Origin: CAZFHZ01 sp964519015
GTDB lineage: Bacteria > Blakebacterota > Blakebacteria > Blakebacterales > CAYUVJ01
Direction of reading: 5' to 3'
NCBI GenBank assembly: GCA_964519015.1
Contig: CAZFHZ010000002.1
Location: forward strand, 18,188-82,187
DNA length: 64,000 nt
The position numbers and the translations under genes were made by a program. The notes below the pieces were generated by a model. It worked only from the letters and a program-made list of their open reading frames with translations, was not told the origin of the DNA and ran no database searches. Below, in pieces: positions 32,607 through 41,997 of the stretch (position 1 is the stretch's first letter; each line of letters opens with the position of its first letter).

Positions 32607-33745
32607 ACTCCCTCCGGCTCGGCGCGACCCGCCGCCCCTTCGCGGGCCAGCTGGTCCTCCAGTTCGTCGACCTCATCGGGCCACTCGAGCAACGCCTCGC
32701 CATCCTTGCGCCGGCGCAGGTCGAGGTAGAAGGCGGTCAGACCGCCGGTCAGGCTGCTCATCGAATAGGCGGCGACCACTCCGGTGGACAACAGCAGGGT
32801 GATCCCGGCCAGGAGGGCGCCGAGCAGCGGCCCGGGAGCGGCGGGGAAAGGACCGGGGACCGGAGCCCCGGCCACGATCGGCGGCAGGGCGACCAGCCAG
32901 CGTGACGGGTCGGCGAAGAGCGGGCAGCCCAGGGGGAGGAAGTGGAGGGCGGCGCCGGCGATCGCGTGAAAGCCTTCTCCCATGGCCGGTGCGACCACTC
33001 CGGCGAAGAGGCCGAGGGCCGAGAAGAGGAGCGAGGCGCCCAGCCAGGACGCCACCGCCGTCGTGCCCACGACCACCACCACGCCGGCGGCCGTCCGCCA
33101 GGGGAGGGCGAAGATCAGCCCGAAGACCTGGACGAGCCCTTCGACCGGGTCGTCCCCGGTGGTCCCGACCACCGCCGGGACGAAGAGCAGGCCGGTCAGC
33201 AGGGCCAGCAGCAGGAGCACACCGGCGAGCGCGACGACCAGTCCGAGCGGTGCCGACAGGCCGACCAGGAACGGACCGAGCTGGGGGATGCGACCGATCC
33301 AGCCGAGCAGGGTCAGCCCGAGGACGGCCGGGATCAGCAGGAGGCCGAGCAGGAAGGGGGCGCCGATAGTCGAGCGGGCATGGGCGAGGGCGAACCGCCA
33401 GGCGTCATTCGCCCCATAGAAGTCATCCCCCTTCAGTTCCCGGTAGGTGATCTTGGCCACTCCGGCGGCAGCCGTCAACACGAGCAGCAGGCCGGCCACC
33501 AGCCCGGTGTTCCAGATGAGGTCGGGCAACAGACCCTGTCCGGGCGGCAGGGGGAAGAGATACTCGGAACGCCAGACGGAGGCCGGCGCGTCCCCGGCGA
33601 CCAGGTGAGCGAGGTAGCCCATGACCAGGTAGCCGAACCAGCCCCAGGCGAGGCCGCGGAAGGCCACCGCCATCTTCTTGATGCTGGCCCCCAGCCGGGG
33701 CGACCGCCACGCTTCCCACATCCCGCCGCGTAATGAACCCTGCAT
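32603..33745 (-). CDS. Polytopic membrane protein of unknown function
   Basis: This 380-residue protein has about seven or eight hydrophobic segments, including GLLLVLTAAAGV, TIGAPFLLGLLLIPAVLGLTLL, LGLVVALAGVLLLLALLTGLLFVP and LLGALLAGITLLLSTGVVAA, with a charged cytoplasmic tail (EALLEWPDEVDELEDQLAREG). The alternating layout of large hydrophobic blocks around a conserved-looking GDDFYGANDAWRFALAHARS segment suggests a family, but I do not recognise it. It lies in the rsmA-rdgB operon with overlaps on the 3' side. Confidence 0.7.
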   Translation of the reverse strand: MQGSLRGGMWEAWRSPRLGASIKKMAVAFRGLAWGWFGYLVMGYLAHLVAGDAPASVWRSEYLFPLPPGQGLLPDLIWNTGLVAGLLLVLTAAAGVAKITYRELKGDDFYGANDAWRFALAHARSTIGAPFLLGLLLIPAVLGLTLLGWIGRIPQLGPFLVGLSAPLGLVVALAGVLLLLALLTGLLFVPAVVGTTGDDPVEGLVQVFGLIFALPWRTAAGVVVVVGTTAVASWLGASLLFSALGLFAGVVAPAMGEGFHAIAGAALHFLPLGCPLFADPSRWLVALPPIVAGAPVPGPFPAAPGPLLGALLAGITLLLSTGVVAAYSMSSLTGGLTAFYLDLRRRKDGEALLEWPDEVDELEDQLAREGAAGRAEPEGV

Positions 33746-33756
33746 CGTCCCCTCCT

Positions 33757-34611
33757 CTAGCTGCGGTGCCGACCGTCCTTGCTCCGCCCTGATGATACAT
33801 CGAGCCCCGCCTCGAGCACACGGGCGAGGGCCACGAACTCCTCCAGGGAGAGACTCTCCGGCCGGCGGGTCAGGTCGATCCCCGATTCGGTGCCCGCGGC
33901 GGTCAGTCCCTCGCGGTCGAGACCGGTCAGAGATCCCAGGCTGTTGTGCAGCATCTTGCGCCGCTGAGCGAAGGCGGTCCGGACCACGGTGTGGAGGGCC
34001 CGGCGGGAGGGTCCGGTCTCGGAACCGACACCGAAACGGGACCGGGGGAGCAGGGTGAGCCGGAGTACGGCCGAGTCCACCCGTGGCGGGGGCTGGAAGG
34101 CGCCGCGCCCCACCCGGAAGAGCAGTTCGACGTCCGCCTGCACGGCCAGCAGCACACTCAGGATCCCGTAGATCCGGCTCCCCGGTCCGGCCGAGAGCCG
34201 TTCGGCCACCTCCTTCTGCATCATCAGGACCGCACGTTCCGGAGGGGCCTCGGAGTCCAGCACCGCGAAGAGGATCGGGCTGGTGATGGCATAAGGGAGG
34301 TTACCGACCAGCAGCCAGCCCTCCGCCGGCACCGGTCCCAGCCAGTCCGCCAGGGGACGGGCGAGCACATCGGCGCGATGTACGACCACCTGGTCGGCCG
34401 ACCACCGGTGGGTGAGCGAGGAGGCCAGCCGGCGGTCGATCTCCACGGCGATCAGCCGGCGGGCGCGGGAGGCGATCCGGCTGGTCAGCACTCCTCGGCC
34501 GGGGCCGATCTCGAGCACCTCCCGTCCGTCCGGGTCGAGCGCTTGCACGATCCGGTCCGCCACCGCTCCATCGTGCAGGAAATGCTGCCCCAGCGGCGGA
34601 CGGCGGGCCAT
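33757..34611 (-). CDS. rsmA: 16S rRNA dimethyladenosine methyltransferase RsmA (KsgA)
   Basis: RsmA dimethylates the two adjacent adenines in the helix 45 loop of 16S rRNA late in 30S assembly. The 284-residue protein has LGQHFLHDGAVADRIV at the N-terminus, the SAM motif VLEIGPGRGVLTSRI, VEIDRRL, motif IV VGNLPYAITSPI and VVRTAFAQRRKMLHNSL near the C-terminus. It follows tatD by one base on the minus strand. Confidence 0.95.
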   Translation of the reverse strand: MARRPPLGQHFLHDGAVADRIVQALDPDGREVLEIGPGRGVLTSRIASRARRLIAVEIDRRLASSLTHRWSADQVVVHRADVLARPLADWLGPVPAEGWLLVGNLPYAITSPILFAVLDSEAPPERAVLMMQKEVAERLSAGPGSRIYGILSVLLAVQADVELLFRVGRGAFQPPPRVDSAVLRLTLLPRSRFGVGSETGPSRRALHTVVRTAFAQRRKMLHNSLGSLTGLDREGLTAAGTESGIDLTRRPESLSLEEFVALARVLEAGLDVSSGRSKDGRHRS

Positions 34612-34612
34612 C

Positions 34613-35398
34613 TCATCCCCTCCCGGCGCATCTGGGGAAGACCCGGAAAGCGTTCGCGCGGGTCCGCTCGGCCACCTCCTCCGGTCCCAGCCCCAGCACT
34701 TCGGCCAGCACCCCGGCGGTCAGGGTGATCAGGGCGGGCTCGTTACGCTTTCCCCGGTGGGGTGCCGGGGCCAGGAAGGGACTGTCGGTCTCCAGCAGGA
34801 TCCGGTCGAAGTCCCAGGCGGCGACCCGCTCCCGCAGGTCACTCGAACGGAAGGTCAGCACGCCCCCCAGTCCGAGATAGTGTCCGCATTCGATCGCCCA
34901 GCGGCCATACATCTCATCCCCGGTGAAGCAGTGGAAGACGGCCGTGACCCCTCTCCCCCAGGACTCGATCGCCTCCCGCAGTTCGGTGTCGGCCCGGCGG
35001 TTGTGGAGCACCACCGGCAGACCGGTCCGACGAGCCAGGTCCAGGTGGTCACGCAGGGCGGCCAACTGGATCTCCCGGTCGACATGCTCCCGGTAGAAGT
35101 CGAGCCCGGTCTCCCCGATCGCCACCACCCGGGGATGGGTACAGAGGGCCTCGATGGCCTTCAGATTGCCCGCCGGGTCGGCGGCGTATTCCTGGAGGTC
35201 GTTGGGATGCAGGCCGACGGCGGCCCAGCAGAGGGGTTCCCGCTCGGCCAGGGCCAGGCAGCTGCGGCTGGTGGCCACCGTGGTCCCCAGGTTGAGCACC
35301 TCCCCCACCCCGGCCGCCCGGGCCCGGGCGAGCACCTCCTCCCGGTCGGCATCGAAATCGCTCCACCAGAGATGGGCGTGGGTGTCGAAGAGGGTCAA
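34613..35398 (-). CDS. tatD: TatD family metal-dependent DNase
   Basis: The 261-residue TIM-barrel hydrolase shows the TatD metal ligands in order: LFDTHAHLWW (HxH), VAIGETGLDFYRE, VVLHNR, VFHCFTGD and LLETDSPFLAPAPHRGKRNEP. TatD proteins are 3'-5' exonucleases acting on DNA or D-aminoacyl substrates. The start overlaps the metG stop by four bases. A metG-tatD-rsmA order is widespread among bacteria. Confidence 0.93.
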   Translation of the reverse strand: MTLFDTHAHLWWSDFDADREEVLARARAAGVGEVLNLGTTVATSRSCLALAEREPLCWAAVGLHPNDLQEYAADPAGNLKAIEALCTHPRVVAIGETGLDFYREHVDREIQLAALRDHLDLARRTGLPVVLHNRRADTELREAIESWGRGVTAVFHCFTGDEMYGRWAIECGHYLGLGGVLTFRSSDLRERVAAWDFDRILLETDSPFLAPAPHRGKRNEPALITLTAGVLAEVLGLGPEEVAERTRANAFRVFPRCAGRG

Positions 35399-36972
35399 GC
35401 CCGGAGCTCCTCCGGCAGTTCCGCCCGCGGGAAGAGCCCTTCACCACCGGGCAGGGGGGCACCGGCGGTCAGTCCTCCCCAGGCGGTGAGGGCTTCATAG
35501 TCCCCCCCCGGCTGCGGGGCGGGGGCACCGAGCTGGGCCAGCAGCGCCGCCATCCGCTCCGGCATGACCGGCAGCAGCAGCAGGCCGGCGATGCGCAGGG
35601 CCTCGGCGCCGTGATAGAGGACCGAGTCGAGCACCTGGCCCGACTCCTCCCGCTTGGCCAGCTGCCACGGTTCGCGCACCTCGAGGTAGCGGTTCACTTC
35701 GCGCACCAGGCCCATGGCCACATCGAGGGCGTCGTTGATGGCCAGATGTTCGAGTCCGGTGCGCACGCGTCCCGGAGCGGCTCCGGCCAGCGCCACCAGG
35801 TCCCGCTCCGGGTCCTCCACCAGCGCCCCGGAAGGGAGCACCCCCTGGCGGTAGCGGTCCACCATCCGGGTCACGCGGTTCAAGGCGTTCCCCAGTCCGT
35901 TGGCCAGGTCGCTGTTGTAGCGCTGGACCAGTTCCACCTCGCTGAAGGAACGGTCCTGCCCCAGGGTCATGTCGCGCATCAGGAAGTACCGGAAGGCGTC
36001 CACTCCGTAGCGTTCGGCCAGTTCCAGCGGCTGGATCACGTTGCCGCGGCTCTTCGACATCTTCTGCTCGTCCACCAGCCACCAGCCGTGGGCGGCGATC
36101 CGGCCGGGCAGCGCCAGGCCGGCCGCTTTGAGCATGGTGGGCCAGTAGACGCAGTGGGTGGTGACGATGTCCTTGCCGATCAGGTGGAGGTCGGCGGGCC
36201 ACCAGCTCCCCGGACCCGCCGGTCCGTCCAGCGCCTGCACGGCGCTGACGTAGTTGAGCAGCGCATCGAACCAGACATAGGTTACGTAGCCGTCGTCGAA
36301 AGGGAGTGGGATCCCCCAGCTCAGCCGGCTCTTCGGTCGGCTGATACAGAGGTCGGTCAATCCCTGCCGCAGGAAGCCGAGCACTTCGTTGCAGCGCGAC
36401 TCGGGGAAGATGAACCCGGGATTCGACTCGATGTGCCCGATCAGCCATTCCCGGTAGGCGGACATGCGGAAGAAGTAGTTCGTCTCCTCCAGCTCCACGA
36501 CGGGGCGCCCGCACTCCGGGCAGTTCCCTTCGACCAGGTCCTTCTCGGTCCAGAAGCGCTCGTCGGGGACGCAGTACCACCCCTTGTAGGGGGCGGAGTA
36601 GATCTCCCCGGCGTCCCAGAGCTGTTGCAGGATCTGTTGCACATAGGCGATGTGGTCGCCGTCGGTGGTCCGGATGAAACGGTCGTACCGGATATCGAGC
36701 CGCTCCCAGAACTCCTTGAAGCGGATCACCACGCTGTCGCAGTACTCCTTCGGCTGCATCCCCTCGGCTTCGGCGGCTTCCTGGATCTTGAGCCCGTGCT
36801 CGTCGGTGCCGGTCAGAAACCACGCCGGCCGCCCGAAGAGGAGGTGGTAGCGGGCCAGTACGTCGGCCAGGATGGTCGTATAGGCGTGCCCGATGTGGGG
36901 GATGCCGTTGACGTAGTAGATGGGCGTGGTGACGTAGAAGCGTTCCGGATGGTCAGCACTCACAGGGCACAC
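35395..36972 (-). CDS. metG: Methionyl-tRNA synthetase
   Basis: The 525-residue class I synthetase charges tRNA-Met. It has YVTTPIYYVNGIPHIGHAYT (HIGH motif), TGTDEHGLKIQEAA, a single CPEC zinc knuckle near residue 151, YVTYVWFDALLNYVSA and EQKMSKSRGNVI (KMSKS). The C-terminal EMAP-like tRNA-binding domain found in longer enzymes is absent. GTG 36972 is used; GTG 36963 is also possible and neither has a clear ribosome-binding site. Confidence 0.95.
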   Translation of the reverse strand: MCPVSADHPERFYVTTPIYYVNGIPHIGHAYTTILADVLARYHLLFGRPAWFLTGTDEHGLKIQEAAEAEGMQPKEYCDSVVIRFKEFWERLDIRYDRFIRTTDGDHIAYVQQILQQLWDAGEIYSAPYKGWYCVPDERFWTEKDLVEGNCPECGRPVVELEETNYFFRMSAYREWLIGHIESNPGFIFPESRCNEVLGFLRQGLTDLCISRPKSRLSWGIPLPFDDGYVTYVWFDALLNYVSAVQALDGPAGPGSWWPADLHLIGKDIVTTHCVYWPTMLKAAGLALPGRIAAHGWWLVDEQKMSKSRGNVIQPLELAERYGVDAFRYFLMRDMTLGQDRSFSEVELVQRYNSDLANGLGNALNRVTRMVDRYRQGVLPSGALVEDPERDLVALAGAAPGRVRTGLEHLAINDALDVAMGLVREVNRYLEVREPWQLAKREESGQVLDSVLYHGAEALRIAGLLLLPVMPERMAALLAQLGAPAPQPGGDYEALTAWGGLTAGAPLPGGEGLFPRAELPEELRA

Positions 36973-36986
36973 CGATCGTCATAGGA

Positions 36987-38174
36987 TCATCGGGCATGGG
37001 CGCCGGGGGTGGCCGCATCGCCGGCGGCGAGCACGCTCAGCGCCTCGGACAACGTCGCATAAATCAAGGCCAGATTGACGAAGCCGTCAACCTCCCCCCG
37101 GGCCTCGGCCACCGCCTCGATGGCCTTCAGAACGGCGGCGGGGGGAAGCCGTCGAGCGATCCCTTCGAGCCGTCCGGCCACGTCCGGGTTGAGCAGGGCC
37201 CCCTCCCCCGCCTGGATCGCGGCCAGGTCGCGGACCAGGCTGAGCAGTTCGTCGAGTACCGCGCGCGCCTGGTTCCAGGCGTCTCCGGCGCTGCGGAAGA
37301 CCAGTCCCGAGGCGCGTTCGAGGGCTTGGAGCCGCCGCCCGGCAGCCGCTTCCTCGAGCAGCGCGAGCGCCTCCGCCCGCCCTGGTACTCCTTCCTCGAG
37401 AATGCGTAGGGCTCGCTTCAGGCTGCCCCGGGCGAGTTGGGCGGGATCGGGCCCGTCGCCGGTCTCCAGCCCCTGCCCGCGGAGCCAGGAGGAGATCACC
37501 TCCACCGGGAGCGGCCCGAAGGGGATGCTCTGGCAGCGCGAACGCACGGTCGGGAGCAGTGCTTCCGGCTGGGCGGTGGTCAGGATGAAAAGGGTCCGGG
37601 CAGGCGGTTCCTCGAGCGATTTCAGGAGCGTATTCTGCGCCTCCTCTCCCAGGCGCTCCGCCTCGCGGAAGATGATCACGCGCCACTGGGCCTCAACCGG
37701 GGGGTACCCCAGGCCGCGCAGTACGGCCCGCACATCCTTGATGCCGATTGAGAGGTTGCCTCCCTGTATATCGGGGTCACGCCACGGGTGCTCCGCCTTG
37801 AAACGGAGAGCCTCGGAAGGGTCAGCCGCTTCATCTTCCCGGGGGCGCGGCAGCGGCAGACGCACGATCACGTCGGGATGCAGGTAGCGGCCGATCCGCA
37901 GGCAGCTGCCGCAACTCCCGCAGCCGCCCAGCCGGGACTGCTCGTCCCGGCCTTCCAGCGGCGTGGGTGCGGGGGCCGGCGCGAAGAGGTCGGGGAGGGC
38001 ACCCGCCGTCCAGGTGGTGCAGTTGAGCGCCTGCGCGAAGGCGAGGGCGGCCTCCTCCTTACCGGTCCCGGGCGGTCCATGGAAGAGGTAGGAGGGGGCG
38101 AAGCGCCCGGTGGCCAGGGCGCGCTCAAGGACGGCCCGGGCCCGGGCCTGATCGAGGAAGGCCCCGGCGCTCAC
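36987..38174 (-). CDS. holB: DNA polymerase III delta' subunit
   Basis: The 395-residue clamp-loader subunit has LFHGPPGTGKEEAALAFA (P-loop, about residues 32-45), a Cys cluster GGCGSCGSCLRIG followed by HPDV (zinc site), VIIFREAERLGEEAQNTLLKSLEEPP, and the TVRSRCQSIPF sensor region. It loads the beta clamp together with tau/gamma and delta. The gene is longer than E. coli holB. Its start overlaps the upstream envC-like stop (ATGA). Confidence 0.9.
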   Translation of the reverse strand: MSAGAFLDQARARAVLERALATGRFAPSYLFHGPPGTGKEEAALAFAQALNCTTWTAGALPDLFAPAPAPTPLEGRDEQSRLGGCGSCGSCLRIGRYLHPDVIVRLPLPRPREDEAADPSEALRFKAEHPWRDPDIQGGNLSIGIKDVRAVLRGLGYPPVEAQWRVIIFREAERLGEEAQNTLLKSLEEPPARTLFILTTAQPEALLPTVRSRCQSIPFGPLPVEVISSWLRGQGLETGDGPDPAQLARGSLKRALRILEEGVPGRAEALALLEEAAAGRRLQALERASGLVFRSAGDAWNQARAVLDELLSLVRDLAAIQAGEGALLNPDVAGRLEGIARRLPPAAVLKAIEAVAEARGEVDGFVNLALIYATLSEALSVLAAGDAATPGAHAR

Positions 38175-39400
38175 CTTGGTACCCCCAGCCAGGGGATCGG
38201 GTCCTGCGCCTCACCCTCCTTGTAAATACTGAAACGGAGCAGGTTCCGGGCGTTACTCGGCTCATCCCCTACCGGGCGCAGGGTCATCCCCACCCCTCCC
38301 ATCACCAGGCCGGCCGGGACGTAGTCACCCACGTCCACCTGCAGGTCACGGGTGTTGGTGTAGACGGTCATGTAGCCGTCCCCGTGGGCGAGGATGATCA
38401 CCGTCCCCATGTAGTTGAGCCATTCGATCCTGACCACCTGGCTGTTGTGTACCGCCAGGACGGAGGCGCGCGGATCGGTCATGATGTCGATCCCCGGTGA
38501 AGTGACCACCGTGTTGTCACGTCCCCGCAGGCGGCCGAACCCCCGGACGATGCTCCCCGGACCGTTGGGGCTGCGCACCGGCCAGGGGAGCCGTCCCCGC
38601 ATCTGGGGGAAGCCGGAGAGGGTGACGCCCCCCCGCTCGGCCAGCCGGCGTTGCTCATCGGCCAGTTCCCTGATGAGACGGTCGAGCTCGGCCTGGGCCT
38701 GCTGCTGGACCTGCTGGACCTGCCGGGAGTCCCGGGCGATCCGGTCCAACTCCTGCTGCGACTGGCGTCGCTTTGCCTGGAGGCTGGTGCGGGTACGCTC
38801 CTGTATCTGGCGGTCCCGCTGCAGGGCGGTCAGCCGCCGGTTGACATCGGCCTGGGCCTCGGAGCGTTCCCCCCGCAACAGGAGCATCCGGTCAACATCG
38901 CGGCGCTGGCGGGCGGCCACCACGGTGATCCCCTTGAGGCGCCGCACCCCTTCGGTGAAACTCTCGCTGCCCAGTACCAGCTCCCAGCTCCGCCGCCGGC
39001 CGTGCTTGTAAAGGTCCACCAGGTAGGCGGCCACCCCTTCCTGGAGTCGTCCCATCCGGGCATCCAGTTGGGCGATCTCCCCCTGCAGGCGTTCCGCATC
39101 CCGGGTGTTGTTGCGGATCTGCTGGGCGAGTGCGTTCAGAAGCTGCTCCGACTTCACGATCTGGGTGCCCAGTTGCTTGAGGAGGGCCTGGGTGTCCCCC
39201 TGCTGCCGGATCAGCCGGGCCTCCCTCGCCTCGGCATCCGCGAGTTCCCGGCGCAGCCGCTCGATCTTCTTCTCCAATTCCTCGAGCCGGGTGGGCTGCT
39301 GGGGGAAGGCAGGTCCGCCGGTCAGCACCAGCAGCCCGACGGTCAGCACCACCAGGCCGCACCGGGGACCGCGCCCGAGGGAACCGGTCAGGGTTCGCAC
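38171..39400 (-). CDS. EnvC-like murein hydrolase activator
   Basis: The 409-residue secreted protein has a signal peptide, a long coiled coil (about residues 38-265, rich in Leu, Gln, Arg and Glu) and a C-terminal LytM/M23 domain (about 300-405) that lacks the catalytic residues: SPGIDIMTDP in place of HxGxD, and LLRFSIYKEG where active enzymes have HFE. Such proteins activate amidases at the septum under control of FtsEX. The gene lies directly downstream of ftsX, which supports that role. GTG 39400 is the start. Confidence 0.88.
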   Translation of the reverse strand: MRTLTGSLGRGPRCGLVVLTVGLLVLTGGPAFPQQPTRLEELEKKIERLRRELADAEAREARLIRQQGDTQALLKQLGTQIVKSEQLLNALAQQIRNNTRDAERLQGEIAQLDARMGRLQEGVAAYLVDLYKHGRRRSWELVLGSESFTEGVRRLKGITVVAARQRRDVDRMLLLRGERSEAQADVNRRLTALQRDRQIQERTRTSLQAKRRQSQQELDRIARDSRQVQQVQQQAQAELDRLIRELADEQRRLAERGGVTLSGFPQMRGRLPWPVRSPNGPGSIVRGFGRLRGRDNTVVTSPGIDIMTDPRASVLAVHNSQVVRIEWLNYMGTVIILAHGDGYMTVYTNTRDLQVDVGDYVPAGLVMGGVGMTLRPVGDEPSNARNLLRFSIYKEGEAQDPIPWLGVPR

Positions 39401-39404
39401 CCGC

Positions 39405-40259
39405 TCACACCTCCAGGAACTGCTTCAGACTGACCTGGCTGCCGATCGCCCCGAGCACGGTGCCCATCCCGACCACGGCTAGGCTCCCCACCCGGGGGAG
39501 GAAGACCACCCCTCCCAGCCCGGGGGCCGCATAGAGGAAGATCAGGTAGAGGAGCAGGAGGGAGAGGAGCGAGCCGGTCAGACCCTGGAGGGTCCCTTCG
39601 ATCAGGAAGGGGAGCTTCACATAACGGTCGCTGGCCCCCACCAGTTTCATGATCTCGATGGCGTCCCGGCGTGCCCAGACCGTCAGCTTAACGGTGTTCG
39701 AGATGACGAACACGCTGGCCAGGCTCACCACCAGGCCGATCAACACACTGACTGCCGAGAGGACCAGGATCAGGTCGTCGAGCCGGGTGATCCAGTTGCG
39801 CCCCCAGACCACCTCGTCCACCCCGCTCAGGTCCTGGATACGGGTCGCCACCGACTCCACCCCGGCGGCGGTGCGCCGGTCCTCGGTGAGCTGGACGACG
39901 AAGGAGGCGGGGAGCGGGTTGCTCTCGAGCAGGGTCAGCAGACTGTCCCCGAACTCGGCCGCGAAGCGGGCCTGCGCCTGTTCCTTGGAGATGAAACGGA
40001 CGGCCGCCACCCCGGGGATGGTGGCGATCTCCCCCTGCAGGCGGCGGCGGGCCTCATCCGGGATCCCCTCTTCCAGGAAGGCCTCCACGTCCACCCGGGA
40101 GCGGACCTCCTGGAGCGCGAGCCGCACGTTGTAGGTCACCGTCAAAAAGAGACCGAAGACCAGCAGCGAGAGGCTGATGGTGCCCACCGCGACGGTGCTC
40201 ATCAGCGGCACGCGCCGGATCGACCGGAAGGCCTCGGTGGCTGCGTAGAGGAGCTTCAC
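39405..40259 (-). CDS. ftsX: Cell-division membrane protein FtsX
   Basis: The 284-residue protein has the FtsX layout: TM1 (PLMSTVAVGTISLSLLVFGLFL), a periplasmic domain (about residues 45-165, with VEAFLEEGIPDEARRRL and FISKEQAQARFAAEFGD), then three TMs with VWARRDAIEIMKLVGASDRYV in the cytoplasmic loop. FtsX transmits FtsE ATPase activity to the periplasmic EnvC-like activator. Start and stop are tightly packed with ftsE (four-base overlap) and the envC-like gene. Confidence 0.93.
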   Translation of the reverse strand: MKLLYAATEAFRSIRRVPLMSTVAVGTISLSLLVFGLFLTVTYNVRLALQEVRSRVDVEAFLEEGIPDEARRRLQGEIATIPGVAAVRFISKEQAQARFAAEFGDSLLTLLESNPLPASFVVQLTEDRRTAAGVESVATRIQDLSGVDEVVWGRNWITRLDDLILVLSAVSVLIGLVVSLASVFVISNTVKLTVWARRDAIEIMKLVGASDRYVKLPFLIEGTLQGLTGSLLSLLLLYLIFLYAAPGLGGVVFLPRVGSLAVVGMGTVLGAIGSQVSLKQFLEV

Positions 40260-40936
40260 AGGCTCCCCCCCCGTCGCTCGAGGAGCACCCCATCCTCCAG
40301 GTGGGCCCGCCGGACGGGGAGCTGTTCGATCAGCCCCAGATTGTGGGTGGCCATCAGGACGGCGGTCCCCATGCGGTTGACTTTCTGGAAGAGCTCCACG
40401 ATACCGGCTCCCGCTTCCTGGTCCAGGTTGCCGGTCGGTTCGTCCGCGAGCAGCAGGACCGGATCTCCCACCAGCGCCCGCGCGAGCGCGACCCGCTGCT
40501 GCTCACCCCCGGAGAGTTCACTCGGGAAGGCGTTCCGCTTGTGTCCCAACCCGACCTGGGTGAGGGCCCGGGTGGTCCGCTTGCGCACCTCCCGCATCGG
40601 GGTCCCGGTCACCTGGAGTGCGAAGGCGACGTTCTCGGAGGCGGTCCGTTCCCGGAGGAGCTTGAAGTCCTGGAAGAGTACGCCGATCCGGCGGCGCAGC
40701 AGCGGGATCTGGACCGGGCGGACGGTGTCGGTGCGCACGCCGTCCACGATCACCAGACCATCGGTCGGGTGTTCATCCATGTAGATGAGTTTCATGAGGG
40801 TGGACTTGCCCGATCCGGTGGCGCCGGTCAGGCAGACGAAATCCCCTCGTTCCATGATGAGGTTGACGTCGCGGAGGACCTCCACGACCCCGTACGACTT
40901 GGCGACATGATAGATCTGGAGGAGCGACACCGGCAT
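40256..40936 (-). CDS. ftsE: Cell-division ATP-binding protein FtsE
   Basis: The 226-residue ABC ATPase has Walker A TGATGSGKSTLMKLIY, Q-loop LFQDFKLL, the signature LSGGEQQRVALARAL, Walker B LLLADEPTGNLD and the H-loop MATHN. It couples ATP hydrolysis to FtsX for septal peptidoglycan splitting. ATG 40936 is used; GTG 40939 is in frame directly upstream. The 60 bases before it hold no clear promoter, so it may be read from the pdxA side. Confidence 0.94.
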   Translation of the reverse strand: MPVSLLQIYHVAKSYGVVEVLRDVNLIMERGDFVCLTGATGSGKSTLMKLIYMDEHPTDGLVIVDGVRTDTVRPVQIPLLRRRIGVLFQDFKLLRERTASENVAFALQVTGTPMREVRKRTTRALTQVGLGHKRNAFPSELSGGEQQRVALARALVGDPVLLLADEPTGNLDQEAGAGIVELFQKVNRMGTAVLMATHNLGLIEQLPVRRAHLEDGVLLERRGGSL

Positions 40937-41000
40937 CACTCCGCTGCTCTTGGGGATCGTCGTCAGCCTGTAATGAAACGGCGGTGCCTGACAGCCCGTC

Positions 41001-41996
41001 TCAGCGCACCCCTTGGCCCACGATCAGTTCATGGGCGAGCCGGGCAGCGGCCAGCATCGCAGATTCGGAGGCGATCCCCCGCCCGGCGATATCGAAGGCC
41101 GTTCCGTGGTCGGGGGAGGTGCGCACGATCGGCAACCCGAGGGTAACGTTCACTCCGGCGCCCGCCGCCTCCATCTTGACCGGCACCAGGCCCTGGTCGT
41201 GGAAGGGGGAGACCACGGCATGGTAGGAACTCCACTGCCGCCGGCCGAAGAAACTGTCGGCACTGAAGAGACCCTCCACCGCGATCCCCTCGGCCCGGGC
41301 CCGCTCCAGTGCGGGCTGGAGGACCTCCCGCTCCTCGCGGTCGGCTTCCGCGTGCATCCCCCCGTGCGGATTGAGGGCCAGCATCGCGATCCGCGGTTCA
41401 GGGAGGGCGAACCGGTGACGGAGGCCCTGGTCGAGGACCCGCAGCCGCTTGAGGATCCCTTCCAGTTCCAGTCCCTCCGCAACCTGCCGTACCGGCAGAT
41501 GAGTGGTCAGCAGCGCCACCCGCAACCGGGCCCCCACCAGGAGCATGACCGGCATCTCGGCCCCCAGGCGCTCGGCCAGCCATTCGGTGTGTCCGGGGGC
41601 CTTCTCCCCCGCGGCGTGGAAGGCGGCCTTGTTCAGGGGAGCGGTGACCAGCGCCCTCCGGTCGGGTTCGGCCGCGACCAGGTCACAGGCGGTGCGCAAC
41701 GAGGCGATGGCGATTTGTGCCGCCGGCACCGAGGTCCGTCCGGAGAAGAGCAGGACGCGGACCTCCTCGGAGCTCAGGGCACGCTCCACGGGGGGTTCGA
41801 TGATCTCCACCCCATGCGACTGGGGGGGGAGCACGCCGAGTTCGCGGGCGGCCAGTTCCCAGAAGGTGGTCGGTCCCACCACCGCCATGGGGACCTCCCA
41901 GCCGAGGCGGAGCGGGAGGAGGGCTTTCAGCACCACTTCCGGTCCGATCCCGGTGGGATCGCCCAGCGTGAAGATCAGTCGGGGAGGCTCGGCCAT
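41001..41996 (-). CDS. pdxA: 4-hydroxythreonine-4-phosphate dehydrogenase PdxA
   Basis: PdxA oxidises 4-phosphohydroxy-L-threonine in the DXP-dependent route to pyridoxal phosphate. The 331-residue protein has FTLGDPTGIGPEVVLKAL, TAPLNKAAFHAAGEKAPGHTEWLAE, MLALNPHGGMHAEADREE, VVSPFHDQGLVPVKM and RTSPDHGTAFDIAGRGIA, which cover the metal and substrate sites. It follows surA by one base, the same order as in the E. coli surA-pdxA-rsmA operon, though rsmA is about 6 kb further on here. Confidence 0.95.
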   Translation of the reverse strand: MAEPPRLIFTLGDPTGIGPEVVLKALLPLRLGWEVPMAVVGPTTFWELAARELGVLPPQSHGVEIIEPPVERALSSEEVRVLLFSGRTSVPAAQIAIASLRTACDLVAAEPDRRALVTAPLNKAAFHAAGEKAPGHTEWLAERLGAEMPVMLLVGARLRVALLTTHLPVRQVAEGLELEGILKRLRVLDQGLRHRFALPEPRIAMLALNPHGGMHAEADREEREVLQPALERARAEGIAVEGLFSADSFFGRRQWSSYHAVVSPFHDQGLVPVKMEAAGAGVNVTLGLPIVRTSPDHGTAFDIAGRGIASESAMLAAARLAHELIVGQGVR

Positions 41997-41997
41997 C

